The translations under genes and the position numbers were made by a program. 11,174 bases of DNA from NCBI GenBank assembly GCA_030605705.1, contig JAUWHU010000262.1:1-11174 (forward strand). Direction: 5' to 3'. Within the stretch, counting starts at the first letter, position 1. Each line of letters begins with the position of its first letter. This document shows positions 1 through 7,603 of this stretch, piece after piece. A model generated the notes under the pieces. That model was given only the letters and a program-made list of their open reading frames with translations. It did not search any database and was not told where the DNA came from. This DNA comes from Thermoflexia bacterium. Its GTDB lineage: Bacteria > Chloroflexota > Anaerolineae > B4-G1 > SLSP01.

Positions 1-1172
1 ACAGCGTAATTGTGCGCCGTCACTTCCTCACGCAGAGCGGCGTCCGCCAGCAAACGACGGATTTCTTCCACCGCCTCGTCCGTGAGCGCGCCGTCAATTT
101 CGACGCAGCGGAAGCCCAGTGGGCCGATGTCCGCCGTGTAAACCGGGTAACGGTTCACCAACAGTGGGCAGCGGAAGTAGACCGCCTCCAAAAAGGCATT
201 GCCGAAGCCCTCGATGAGGCTGGGATAGGTCACGAAATCCGCCTGGGGATAGGCATCCCACAGGCTGTACGTCTTCGCGCCGGCGGCGGTACTGGCACGG
301 GTCGGCGCGAAGCGGTCAGCGACGTAGCGCAGATCAACACCGGACTGCGCGGCGAGGGTCTGCAACTGTCGCAGGTAGGCCACCCCTTCGTCGCCGGCGT
401 GGTGAGTGATGACGAGCCGGTCGCGGGGATCGCCCAGCCGCTGCACCAACTCAATCGCCATCTCAATGCCCTTGCGGGGGACCACCCGTGTCGGCTGGAG
501 GATGATGCGCGCATCCGGCTCCAACCCCAGCGTGAGGCGCATATCGGCCACGAAGTCGTCCGGCGGGGACGGCGGCGTGGCGAAATCGAAGATGTTGGGC
601 AACAACGCTGCCTCAAGGCCCTTGCGCCGGCGCAGTGCTGTTTGTGCCAGACTGTTGATGACCAGGTGGCGGATGGAGGGCAGGGCCGGCGGGAAAGCCC
701 GCTCCAACACGTCCGGCACAGCGCAGTGGGCAAAGCGCGCCCGTTCCCAGTAAAGATCGTGGTGGTGGGCCAGCGTGGGAATACCGGTCTCGGCAATGAA
801 GTCCGTCAGGGCCACACCGAGGGGGATGTGCATGGGAATCGCCAGCGCGTTCTGAGGGAAGAGCACATCAATGGAGAATTGCTCCACGAATTCCGCGATG
901 CGCTGCTGCAATGCCGTGGCCTGCGCGGTGATGCGCGCCCGTAAATCGTCCGGCGCGGAGCCGGTAAACGCCTCATCGTGGATGCGGCGGGCCGCCGGGT
1001 ACGTGAAGTGCATCTCCGGCGCCAACAGGCCGGGCGGCCCGTCGGGTTCAAGTTCACCGGCGCAGTAGAAAACCTCGTGTCCCAGACGGCGCATGATGGT
1101 AGCGATCTTGGCCGTCTCCAGTGAGACGCCATCCGTGCCCGCCAGGCGCGTGGAAATGAAGCCGATATTCAT
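1..1172 (-). CDS. GT4-family glycosyltransferase (3' end beyond window)
   Basis: Predicted cytoplasmic glycosyltransferase of the GT4 type with a GT-B fold, moving a sugar from a nucleotide-sugar donor to an unknown acceptor. I read 390 residues without a stop; the C-terminus lies beyond the left edge. The N-terminus MNIGFISTRLAGTDGVSLE is the first beta strand and glycine-rich loop of a GT-B protein. Donor-site features are RVVPRKG (residues 229-235, with R and K) and the E-x7-E motif EGFGNAFLE (E321 and E329). A histidine cluster AHHHD sits at 135-139. The start is supported by AGGAGG seven bases upstream. It begins 26 bases after the GH13 phosphorylase stop, so it is probably the seventh gene of the operon. 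Relatives are often annotated only as 'glycosyltransferase family 4'. The class is secure from the motifs; donor, acceptor and product are not known. A retaining synthase for a glucoside or mannoside is possible. Confidence 0.88.
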   Translation of the reverse strand, partial: MNIGFISTRLAGTDGVSLETAKIATIMRRLGHEVFYCAGELEPDGPPGLLAPEMHFTYPAARRIHDEAFTGSAPDDLRARITAQATALQQRIAEFVEQFSIDVLFPQNALAIPMHIPLGVALTDFIAETGIPTLAHHHDLYWERARFAHCAVPDVLERAFPPALPSIRHLVINSLAQTALRRRKGLEAALLPNIFDFATPPSPPDDFVADMRLTLGLEPDARIILQPTRVVPRKGIEMAIELVQRLGDPRDRLVITHHAGDEGVAYLRQLQTLAAQSGVDLRYVADRFAPTRASTAAGAKTYSLWDAYPQADFVTYPSLIEGFGNAFLEAVYFRCPLLVNRYPVYTADIGPLGFRCVEIDGALTDEAVEEIRRLLADAALREEVTAHNYA

Positions 1173-1198
1173 AGTTTGCCTCCTACAACGGTCAACCG

Positions 1199-2935
1199 TC
1201 AGTCAACGCTCAACCACAACACCTGGTAGGGAGCCAGCGTCAGCGTCCCACCGCCATCCGGCATAGGGAACGTAGCCCCGGTGACGATATCGCGGAGCAC
1301 TCCGCGCTGCTCCGGGGAGATGGCGATCTCGGTGTTGGTGACGTTATGCAGACAGAGCAGCGATTCGCTGCCGTCGGGCGCGGTGCGCAGCACGGCAAAG
1401 ACCGCCGGGTGCAGGTTCAACACGCGCTGCGGGCCGTTGGGATGGAAAGCCGGGTGTTCCGCGCGGGCGCGGAGCAGCTGCAGGTCAGGATAGAACACCT
1501 GGTGGCGCAGCGACGCGGGGTCGGCCAGCGCGGCTTCCAGGTCGGCGCGCCGGAACTTCTCCCGGTTTATAGAGCGATAGCGGCCGGTCTGTTCCACGCC
1601 CTCCCGGTGGTTGCGCGAACCGAACAGGCTATGAGCGTAGATCGCCGGCATCCCCTGCAACGCCAGCATGAGCGCCTGAGAAACCATGAACCGCCGCGCC
1701 TGCACGTCCTGGGCTTCACCACCCTGCGGGTCGGACAGCGCGTCGAAGTACGAGATGTTCAACTCGTAAACGCTCTCCGAGCCATCCGCGTTCGTCTTGC
1801 AAGAGACGTACCCGCCGTGAGCCAGGGTGCGATCCACCAACACCTGCACCTCCTCCGGCGTGAGAATCCCCTCCACGGGCCGCACTCCGACGCCGTCATG
1901 GGAAGCCAGGAAATTGTAGAAGGTCGTCTGGTCGGAAGGCAAAGTCAGCCCGGCGGCCCACGTCGAGAGGCGCGTGGCGTCGCCGGTGACGAGTGTGTGA
2001 AGCACCAGCGGCGGCAGCGGGAACTGGTAGACCAGCTGGGCCTCGTCGCGGCCATTGCCGAAGTAGGAAATGTTCTCCTCGTGGGGCACGTTGGTCTCGG
2101 TGATGATCATCACGCCCGGCGCGACAGCATCCAGCACCGCCCGGCAGAGTTTGACGATCCGGTGCGCCTCTTCCAGGTGGATACATGAGGTGCCGAGTTT
2201 CTTCCAGAGGTAGGCGATGGCGTCCAGCCGGATGAGCTCGGCCCCTTTCTCCACGTACAGCAACAGCACTTCGATGATCCTCAGCAGCACGTCGGGATTG
2301 GCGAAATTGAGATCAATCTGGTCGGTGCTGAACGTCGTCCAGACCAGCTTCTCGCCGGAGACGGTCTGCACCGCCGTGAGCAACGGCAAGGCGCGGGGCC
2401 GCACCACCTGGGAAAGGTCGGCGCCCGGTTCCACCACGATGAAAGATTCGGCGAACTCCGGATCGCCCACCAGGAAAGCCCTGAACCAATCGCTCTGGCG
2501 CGAGATGTGGTTGATGACCGCGTCGAACATCAGGCGGAAGGTATGACCCAGCCGCTCAATATCCGCCCAGTCGCCAAAGTCGGGGTTGACGCGGGTGTAA
2601 TCAATGACGGAGAAACCATCATCCGAGGAATACGGGAAAAAGGGCAAAATGTGAACTCCCGTAAGCGTGCCCTGCACGTGCTGCTCCAGCACCTCGGACA
2701 GCGCTCTCAGGGGAGGTTTACCCGGCTCTGTTACCTGATCCCCGTAGGTGATCAGGATCACATCGCGCTCGGTGAGACGCTCGGCGGGCGGTGGGACATT
2801 TTCCCGCAGCTCTGGATGGCGGCAGGCAAAGTCCACTAACATCGCGGATAGCCGCTCCCACAGACACGGTGCGCGCTCTGCGCCGTACAAAAAGGTCAGG
2901 TGGTCAATGATTTGTCGTTCAATAATTTCGGTCAT
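1199..2935 (-). CDS. GH13 sucrose/glucosylglycerate phosphorylase-like enzyme
   Basis: Predicted cytoplasmic retaining alpha-glucoside phosphorylase that splits a glucoside with phosphate to give alpha-glucose 1-phosphate. It has 578 residues, close to E. coli YcjM, and shows the GH13 core: DAVINH (138-143), the nucleophile D238 in RLDAIAYLWKK, the general acid E280 in ITETNVPHEEN, and the transition-state aspartate D347 in ASHDGVG. These patterns place it in the sucrose phosphorylase group (subfamily GH13_18). The stretches around IRLDAIAYLWK and QFPLPPLVLHT look closer to the YcjM/glucosylglycerate phosphorylase branch than to Bifidobacterium-type sucrose phosphorylases, so glucosylglycerate is my preferred substrate; this is from memory, not an alignment. 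Sucrose, sucrose 6'-phosphate or glucosylglycerol remain possible. There is no clear Shine-Dalgarno sequence: only GGGA about ten bases before the ATG, in a 36-base gap after the GT2 gene, so initiation may be weak or coupled. No signal peptide is seen. Confidence 0.87.
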   Translation of the reverse strand: MTEIIERQIIDHLTFLYGAERAPCLWERLSAMLVDFACRHPELRENVPPPAERLTERDVILITYGDQVTEPGKPPLRALSEVLEQHVQGTLTGVHILPFFPYSSDDGFSVIDYTRVNPDFGDWADIERLGHTFRLMFDAVINHISRQSDWFRAFLVGDPEFAESFIVVEPGADLSQVVRPRALPLLTAVQTVSGEKLVWTTFSTDQIDLNFANPDVLLRIIEVLLLYVEKGAELIRLDAIAYLWKKLGTSCIHLEEAHRIVKLCRAVLDAVAPGVMIITETNVPHEENISYFGNGRDEAQLVYQFPLPPLVLHTLVTGDATRLSTWAAGLTLPSDQTTFYNFLASHDGVGVRPVEGILTPEEVQVLVDRTLAHGGYVSCKTNADGSESVYELNISYFDALSDPQGGEAQDVQARRFMVSQALMLALQGMPAIYAHSLFGSRNHREGVEQTGRYRSINREKFRRADLEAALADPASLRHQVFYPDLQLLRARAEHPAFHPNGPQRVLNLHPAVFAVLRTAPDGSESLLCLHNVTNTEIAISPEQRGVLRDIVTGATFPMPDGGGTLTLAPYQVLWLSVD

Positions 2936-2950
2936 GGTATAGTTTCCCGA

Positions 2951-2968
2951 GTGTAGTATATTTTACAC
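2951..2968 (-). repeat. Small inverted repeat in GT2-phosphorylase gap
   Basis: GTGTA (2951-2955) and TACAC (2964-2968) flank an eight-base AT-rich loop in the 36-base gap between the GT2 gene and the phosphorylase. The loop region on the minus strand contains TATACT, which resembles a -10 box, but no -35 element lies at a suitable distance. This could be a small mRNA hairpin just upstream of a gene that lacks a good ribosome binding site, or it could be chance. Confidence 0.3.
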
Positions 2969-2971
2969 CAG

Positions 2972-4135
2972 TTAGTCGCGCCCCGCAAGCAGTCGCTCGC
3001 GCAACACGGCATCCTGTCCCACAGCAGCCATGAGCCGGGGCCAGCGGTCACGGAATTCGGCGTAACGCGGCGTGACCTCGCGGGCGTGACGCCTGGCCTG
3101 AGCCAGAATGGCCTCCGGCGAACCGTAGCGTGACGTATCTTCCGGCGTGGCCGCAGCCTGTAACGCCGCCAGCGCCTGGGCCTCGAGGTTATCGCGCAAG
3201 AAGCGGCCGGGATATGGGTCGAATTGTGCCGGGGTCTGTCCCGCCAGGCGCAGTTTCTCCCGCTCGTAAACGAAGCGCGTGACATCTTGCACCAGTTTGG
3301 CGTAGGGCGAGGTCTGGTGGCCGGCGGGTGGCAGGTGCGTGACGACCAATTCCCTATCGAACCAGAAGTCGTATCCTTGCAACCGGGCATTGATCACGTA
3401 GTCAATGTCCTCGCCACGGGTGATGCCGGGATCAAAGCCCACGCGGGTACACAGGTCGCGGTGAAAGACCATGTTGCCGCCAAAGGCGACCGGGGTGCGG
3501 GCCAACCGGCCCGGAGCCGCTTGCAACGCCCGCGTGCCCTCGTTCATGATGCGGCTCTTGTCCTGGAAGAGGTTGCCGGTGGGCGGGTGCTCCGGCAGCA
3601 GCACGTTGCCACCGGCGTCGCGGTAGAATCCGGCCAGCCCCAGGATACGCTCGCCGTCGCGCTCTTGTCCCACGAGTTCCGTCGCCACGCGCAGGTAATC
3701 CGGCGCGACGATCTCGTCGTCGTCCAGGGCGACGATGACCTCCGCGCCGAGGGCATGCGGCAGCAGCAGTTGCAGGTTTCGCACACCTGCGTAACCACGC
3801 ATCCGCACGTCTCCGGCCAGCGCCGGGTGGCGTTGGCGGATGAAAGTTGCGTCGGCCTCGGTCGCCTGGATGAGGGAAAGCCGCGTCCGAAAAGGCGCGC
3901 TGAGAGCAGTGACGTGGTCGCTGGCGGCCTGCTCCAGCTCGGGATGCGTCACGGCGGTGAGAATCAGCACGCGAAATCCCGGTTGCTGGAGCGCGGTCAA
4001 GCTCTCCAGCAACCGGGGCAGCGTGCTCTCCCCATCCAACGGCGTGGGATGATCGTAGACGACCCCAATGGAGTGGCCAGCTCGCGCTGCAGGCCACGTC
4101 CAATAGGTAGGAATGATGATGATGGTGTCAGGCAT
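2972..4135 (-). CDS. GT2-like (GT-A fold) glycosyltransferase
   Basis: Predicted cytoplasmic glycosyltransferase of 387 residues. The N-terminus MPDTIIIIPTYW is the first strand of a GT-A nucleotide-sugar-binding fold. Expected GT2 elements follow in order: a metal-binding DDDE (138-141) after the strand EVIVAL, GGNMVFHRD (219-227) in the acceptor region, GEDIDY (241-246) with the likely catalytic base pair E242/D243, and VVTHLPP (264-270), whose H267 may coordinate metal. No transmembrane segment is apparent, unlike many lipid-linked GT2 enzymes. The C-terminal 100 residues are helical-looking and of unknown role. It lies 20 bases after the second permease gene; GGGAG ends only two bases before the ATG, an unusually short spacing, but no alternative in-frame start exists upstream. 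I cannot name the product. Its position between importer and phosphorylase suggests a small glucoside rather than cell-surface polysaccharide, but that is inference. Confidence 0.82.
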   Translation of the reverse strand: MPDTIIIIPTYWTWPAARAGHSIGVVYDHPTPLDGESTLPRLLESLTALQQPGFRVLILTAVTHPELEQAASDHVTALSAPFRTRLSLIQATEADATFIRQRHPALAGDVRMRGYAGVRNLQLLLPHALGAEVIVALDDDEIVAPDYLRVATELVGQERDGERILGLAGFYRDAGGNVLLPEHPPTGNLFQDKSRIMNEGTRALQAAPGRLARTPVAFGGNMVFHRDLCTRVGFDPGITRGEDIDYVINARLQGYDFWFDRELVVTHLPPAGHQTSPYAKLVQDVTRFVYEREKLRLAGQTPAQFDPYPGRFLRDNLEAQALAALQAAATPEDTSRYGSPEAILAQARRHAREVTPRYAEFRDRWPRLMAAVGQDAVLRERLLAGRD

Positions 4136-4155
4136 AGCTCCCTGCGATAGGGTAA

Positions 4156-5079
4156 TTATCCTTTCACACCGCCGGCCGTGAGACCTTCGGTCAAGAATCG
4201 CTCCAGGGACAGGAAGAGGAAGACAATGGGCATGGTCATGATGGTGGAAGCCGCCATGACGACGTGGGGACGCGGGCTGGGATCGTTAAAGATGGTATTG
4301 ATCTTGATGGGCATGGTGAAGAGTTCCCGTTGGTTGAGGAAAATGAAAGCGTACAAGAACTCGTTCCAGGCAATCATGAAAGTGTAGATCGAGACGGAGA
4401 CCAGCGCAGGAATCGCCAGCGGCAAGGTGACACGCCAGATCACCTCCAGACGACTGCACCCATCAATCAGGGCCGCCTGTTCGATTTCGACAGGGATGGT
4501 GCGGAAGTAGTTCGCCAGCATGTAGAGCGCCACGGGCAACGTCTGGGCCAGGTAGGTAAGAATCAAGATCACGAGGTTATCCTGTATCTCAAATCCCAGG
4601 CGGCTACCGAGTTGCGCAAGCATGGCGAAGATCGGGATGATCAACAGAATACCAGGAAAGAGGTAAACCACCAGGATGCTGTTCAGCAGAAATTCCTTAC
4701 CCTTGAACTTGAGGCGCGCCACGGCGTAAGCCCCCAGCGTGGAGAGGAAGACGGCGATGACCGCCGTGGGCACAGAGACCTTGATGGTGTTGATGATGTT
4801 GCTCATGAAATCCTGGAAGTGCTCATTGGCGGGATCAAAGAGCTCGCGATACGCATCTAAGCGCAAGGCACTAGGGATATACGTCGGCTCCCGCCCACCG
4901 ATCTCGGCGTAGGTTTTGAAGGAAGAGCTGGTCATCCAGTAAAAGGGAAAGAGGATGCCGATCAGAAAAAAGATGAGTGTAATTACAGCGATGAAGTCCC
5001 ACAAGCTCATCCGGCGGGCCAGATGCTCGAAGATATTCAACTTCTCATCACTACAAGGTGTAGATTTGTGTGTATTCAT
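4156..5079 (-). CDS. ABC sugar permease, MalG/UgpE-type
   Basis: Inner-membrane subunit of an ABC importer for a carbohydrate, 307 residues. It has an N-terminal membrane helix (about 29-50), then five further hydrophobic segments forming the MetI-like domain (about 100-295). The cytoplasmic coupling loop EAA motif is EQAALIDG (200-207), followed by RVTLPLAIPAL; this docks on the ATPase. The C-terminus GLTAGGVKG is typical of the MalG branch. It starts 12 bases after the stop of the MalF-type partner, with GGAGGG as ribosome binding site, so the two are translated together and presumably form a heterodimer. Substrate is set mainly by the binding protein encoded upstream. Family assignment is confident; substrate is inferred from the phosphorylase downstream. 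Confidence 0.94.
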   Translation of the reverse strand: MNTHKSTPCSDEKLNIFEHLARRMSLWDFIAVITLIFFLIGILFPFYWMTSSSFKTYAEIGGREPTYIPSALRLDAYRELFDPANEHFQDFMSNIINTIKVSVPTAVIAVFLSTLGAYAVARLKFKGKEFLLNSILVVYLFPGILLIIPIFAMLAQLGSRLGFEIQDNLVILILTYLAQTLPVALYMLANYFRTIPVEIEQAALIDGCSRLEVIWRVTLPLAIPALVSVSIYTFMIAWNEFLYAFIFLNQRELFTMPIKINTIFNDPSPRPHVVMAASTIMTMPIVFLFLSLERFLTEGLTAGGVKG

Positions 5080-5091
5080 TTCGCCCTCCGT

Positions 5092-6057
5092 TTACGCTTC
5101 TTCGGTATCACGCATCACGATGCGGACATACGCTATCAAGAAAACCAGCAGGATAAGCAACAAGAGCATAGCATTAGCCGCACCTTTACCGAAATTGAAG
5201 GATTTGAAGCTGAACTGATAGGTCAGCACCGGCAACACATTCGTGCCGTAGCCTCCTCCGGTCAACAACCAGATGTCATCAAATTTGTTAAAGGTCCACA
5301 TCAAACGCAACAAGAAGATGGAACCCAGCACATAGCGGAGTTCGGGCAGTGTCACGTACCAGAATTTCTGCAATGTGGTAGCCCCGTCCACTTCAGCGGC
5401 CTCATAGAGAGTAGCGTCCAATGCCTGCAAGCGCGCCAGAATCATCAGCATGGCAAAGGGGAAGTAACGCCAGGCCTCGAAAATTATCACCAGGACCAGC
5501 GCCAATCCGCGTGTCGCCAGGTAGGCTTGGGGCAGATCAATCAATCCCAGGCGCATCAAAACGTCATTGAGCACGCCAGAGGGACGCGGGTCCAGGATCC
5601 AACGCCAGACAAAGGCCACACTGACGATGGGTGCTACGTAGGGGAAGAGGAACAAAGCCCGTGCTATTCCCCGCCCCTTGAAAGGACGGTTGAGCAATAG
5701 CGAGGCGACCAACCCCAGTGCCACGGTCAGGATCGTGGCAGCAAACGAGTAGACCACACTGGTCACGGCCGCGCCCCAGCTCTGGAACCCTTGCCACTCG
5801 AAGGCAAAGTCATTGATGACGCCTTGATAGTTCTTCAACCCCACAAAGGGAGCGTGGAAAACATCTCCCAGGTTTTTCAGGGTCACGTCGCAGAAGCTGA
5901 TCCAAATACTAAAAATTGCCGGGAAGAGCACCAATCCGAAAACAATCAGAGCGGTGGGCAGGACAAGCGCCCAGGCCAGGCGGGCCTCCCGGGCTTGGAG
6001 AGAATTCCAACGCCGGCGGCGCGGCGGAGGGGGAGAAGATTTCGTAGAGACAGCCAT
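5092..6057 (-). CDS. ABC sugar permease, MalF/UgpA-type
   Basis: Inner-membrane subunit of the same ABC importer, 321 residues. A basic, proline-rich cytoplasmic N-terminus (PPPPRRRRW, 9-17) precedes the first membrane helix (about 27-52). Further helices span roughly 97-310. The EAA coupling motif is EAAEVDGA (219-226) followed by FWYVTLPEL, and the loop FDDIWLLTGGG (259-269) is characteristic of the MalF/UgpA branch. The start is set by AGGAGGTGA, a nine-base perfect match to the 16S rRNA tail, with six bases between AGGAGG and ATG. It follows the binding-protein gene after 82 bases that hold a stable hairpin, and is followed after 12 bases by its MalG-type partner. No ATP-binding subunit is encoded here, so a shared MsmK/UgpC-like ATPase elsewhere is likely. 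Confidence 0.94.
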   Translation of the reverse strand: MAVSTKSSPPPPRRRRWNSLQAREARLAWALVLPTALIVFGLVLFPAIFSIWISFCDVTLKNLGDVFHAPFVGLKNYQGVINDFAFEWQGFQSWGAAVTSVVYSFAATILTVALGLVASLLLNRPFKGRGIARALFLFPYVAPIVSVAFVWRWILDPRPSGVLNDVLMRLGLIDLPQAYLATRGLALVLVIIFEAWRYFPFAMLMILARLQALDATLYEAAEVDGATTLQKFWYVTLPELRYVLGSIFLLRLMWTFNKFDDIWLLTGGGYGTNVLPVLTYQFSFKSFNFGKGAANAMLLLLILLVFLIAYVRIVMRDTEEA

Positions 6058-6060
6058 TTT

Positions 6061-6069
6061 TCACCTCCT
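6061..6069 (-). promoter_or_regulatory. Ribosome binding site, perfect nine-base match
   Basis: On the minus strand this reads AGGAGGTGA, complementary to the 16S rRNA 3' tail over nine bases, six bases (from AGGAGG) before the ATG of the MalF-type permease. It fixes that start and suggests the permease gene is efficiently initiated independently of the distant upstream stop codon. Confidence 0.8.
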
Positions 6070-6082
6070 ATAGATAGGGGGG

Positions 6083-6118
6083 GGCTGGAGATGCAGCCCA
6101 TGAGCCACATCCCCAGCC
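6083..6118 (-). other. Intercistronic hairpin between binding protein and permease
   Basis: Arms 6083-6093 and 6108-6118 pair over 11 bases (GGCTGGGGATG with CATCTCCAGCC on the minus strand, one G-U pair) around a 14-base loop. No T-run follows on the minus strand, so it is not an intrinsic terminator. In sugar ABC operons a hairpin after the binding-protein gene often protects the upstream mRNA from 3' exonucleases and allows more binding protein than permease to be made; that role is inferred from position. Confidence 0.6.
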
Positions 6119-6139
6119 AGAGTGTGTTTAGAAGAGCGA

Positions 6140-7591
6140 TTACTGCCGCCGCTCGGCCAAGATGGCCTCGACCTGCTCCTGCAGCCAGGCAGCAGCGGTC
6201 TCCGGCGTCATCGTGCCCTCCAGGGCGATATTGCTGACGACGGTCGGGATGAGCAGACGGCCTTCGATATCACCGACCACCGCGCGCTCCGTAGCGTCGT
6301 AATCGGGACGGAAAAGCCAGCGCTGCATCGTCTCGTAACCACTGGCGATCTGATCCATCGTATCACCGGAGTAGTTCTGGAAGTAGTCACTGCTGGTCTT
6401 CCAGTCATCCACCGCACTCTTCAGCACCGGTATTTTGCCGAAGGGGGCCAAAGCCAGGACATCCTGGTAGCCTTCGGTCAAGAAATACTCTACCACCATC
6501 TGGGCCTCGGGCTTGGCGCCGGCGGGGATCGCCAGCGTGACCAGCTGACCGTAGGAAGCAGCACCATTGGGGCCTTCCATCATCGAGGCAAAACCGGTGT
6601 TCCCGGCCAGACCCTCCACAAGTTCCACTTTGCCACCACCCTCCATGCCGGAGCCGTCAACCAAGTCATCCATGATATAGGTGCTGTAGAAAAGCATACC
6701 TGATTGATCCAGCTCGTAGGACTCGCGGGCGCCGCGCCAATACTGCGGGCCAGGCATCGCGCAGCGCTGCAATCCAGCGTAGAAATCCAACGCGGCGATC
6801 ATTTCCGGCGTGTCAAACGTGACATTGCCTTCCGCATCAAAAGGCCAGGCGTCGTTGGAGATAGCGACCTGCTCGAAGATCTGGTGGCCGTAGTTCTGAC
6901 CGGGGTCAGAGCCGATGGTAATGGCGTACAGCAAGTTGCCAGTGCCAGGCAATGCGTCACAAGCGGCGTTGATATCATCCCAACTGAGAGGAGCATTCAA
7001 GCCAGCATCCGCGAACACATCCTCGCGGTACCAGATGGCCTGGATCCAACCATCGTAGGGGATGGCAGCGTATTTGCCCGTAGCGGGGTCAGTGACCATG
7101 ACCAGCGGGCCGGCGCGGAAGTCGTCCTCGCCCACGGCCGCGATCACAGCTTCAGCGGCGTCCTCGTCCAAGAGACCATCGGCGGAGAAGGCCGCGACGC
7201 GCTCAATGCCCATACGAACGATGTCCGGCACGCGGTTGGCCGCCAGAGCCGTCGCCATCCGCTGAGAAACGCCTGATTCCTCAATGGGGACGATGCGCAC
7301 GTCAATCTCAGGGTGCTCGGCCATGAAGCCGGCAGCAACCGCTTCGTACACATTCACCCGGTCTTCCTCGTTATCGGTCGTCCAGAACTCCACGACGGTC
7401 TTCTCGATCTCGACGGGGACCTCAACGGTGACCTCAACGGGGACCTCGACGGTCTCTACAACAGGTACTTCAACTTCTTTGGTAACTACCACCGTCTCGA
7501 TGATGATTTCGGGCGTAGGCGTAGCGCACGCGCTCAAAACCGCGCTGAGGGTCAACAACACAACCAGCAATAGCGATATTCGCTTATTCAT
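6140..7591 (-). CDS. Sugar-binding lipoprotein of ABC importer
   Basis: Extracytoplasmic solute-binding protein of the family-1 (MalE/UgpB-like) type, 483 residues; it captures the sugar and delivers it to the two permeases encoded next. The N-terminus MNKRISLLLVVLLTLSAVLSAC is a lipoprotein signal with lipobox LSAC, so C22 would be lipidated after signal peptidase II cleavage. Residues 23-66 form a low-complexity acidic/valine linker with EVPV/EVTV repeats, a style common in Chloroflexota lipoproteins. The mature domain starts near VEFWTTD (67-73). I chose ATG 7591 because AGGAGG lies six bases upstream and the signal peptide begins there; the frame stays open 35 codons further up, to the lacI-type stop, but that extension would bury the signal peptide. 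The gene follows the repressor gene after 97 bases. Family is confident; the ligand is unknown. Confidence 0.94.
   Translation of the reverse strand: MNKRISLLLVVLLTLSAVLSACATPTPEIIIETVVVTKEVEVPVVETVEVPVEVTVEVPVEIEKTVVEFWTTDNEEDRVNVYEAVAAGFMAEHPEIDVRIVPIEESGVSQRMATALAANRVPDIVRMGIERVAAFSADGLLDEDAAEAVIAAVGEDDFRAGPLVMVTDPATGKYAAIPYDGWIQAIWYREDVFADAGLNAPLSWDDINAACDALPGTGNLLYAITIGSDPGQNYGHQIFEQVAISNDAWPFDAEGNVTFDTPEMIAALDFYAGLQRCAMPGPQYWRGARESYELDQSGMLFYSTYIMDDLVDGSGMEGGGKVELVEGLAGNTGFASMMEGPNGAASYGQLVTLAIPAGAKPEAQMVVEYFLTEGYQDVLALAPFGKIPVLKSAVDDWKTSSDYFQNYSGDTMDQIASGYETMQRWLFRPDYDATERAVVGDIEGRLLIPTVVSNIALEGTMTPETAAAWLQEQVEAILAERRQ
7412..7447 (-). repeat. Three tandem 12-base units in lipoprotein linker
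   Basis: Three near-identical 12-base units (7412-7423, 7424-7435, 7436-7447; plus-strand consensus AACGGGGACCTC) encode four-residue steps of EVPV/EVTV in the linker of the binding protein. A degenerate fourth copy follows at 7448-7459. The length is a multiple of three, so slippage would change linker length without breaking the frame. Confidence 0.75.
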
Positions 7592-7597
7592 GAATCT

Positions 7598-7603
7598 CCT
7601 CCT
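7598..7603 (-). promoter_or_regulatory. Ribosome binding site deciding the lipoprotein start
   Basis: AGGAGG on the minus strand, six bases before ATG 7591. It selects this start over upstream in-frame codons at 7678 and 7696, and the encoded protein then begins exactly with a lipoprotein signal peptide. Confidence 0.85.

Noticed and set aside
12..944. Plus-strand open frame of 310 codons
   Set aside because: It lies antisense to the GT4 gene, which has clear motifs and a ribosome binding site. The translation is rich in Arg, Gln and Gly with no recognisable domain, typical of a shadow frame in GC-rich DNA.
1346..2188. Plus-strand open frame of 280 codons
   Set aside because: Antisense to the catalytic core of the GH13 phosphorylase; no family signature and no ribosome binding site seen.
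2956..2963. TATACT as a -10 box of an internal promoter for the phosphorylase
   Set aside because: No -35-like hexamer stands 16-18 bases upstream; the nearest TTGCGG is about 22 bases away.
3224..4150. Plus-strand open frame of 308 codons
   Set aside because: Antisense to the GT2-like gene; composition is that of a mirrored coding strand and no motif is seen.
4264..5700. Plus-strand open frames at 4264-4860 and 5023-5700
   Set aside because: They mirror the two permease genes and give hydrophilic, Gln/His-rich translations without domains.
7412..7459. Tandem units as a CRISPR or regulatory repeat array
   Set aside because: Units are 12 bases, contiguous, in frame and encode a known type of lipoprotein linker; there are no spacers.
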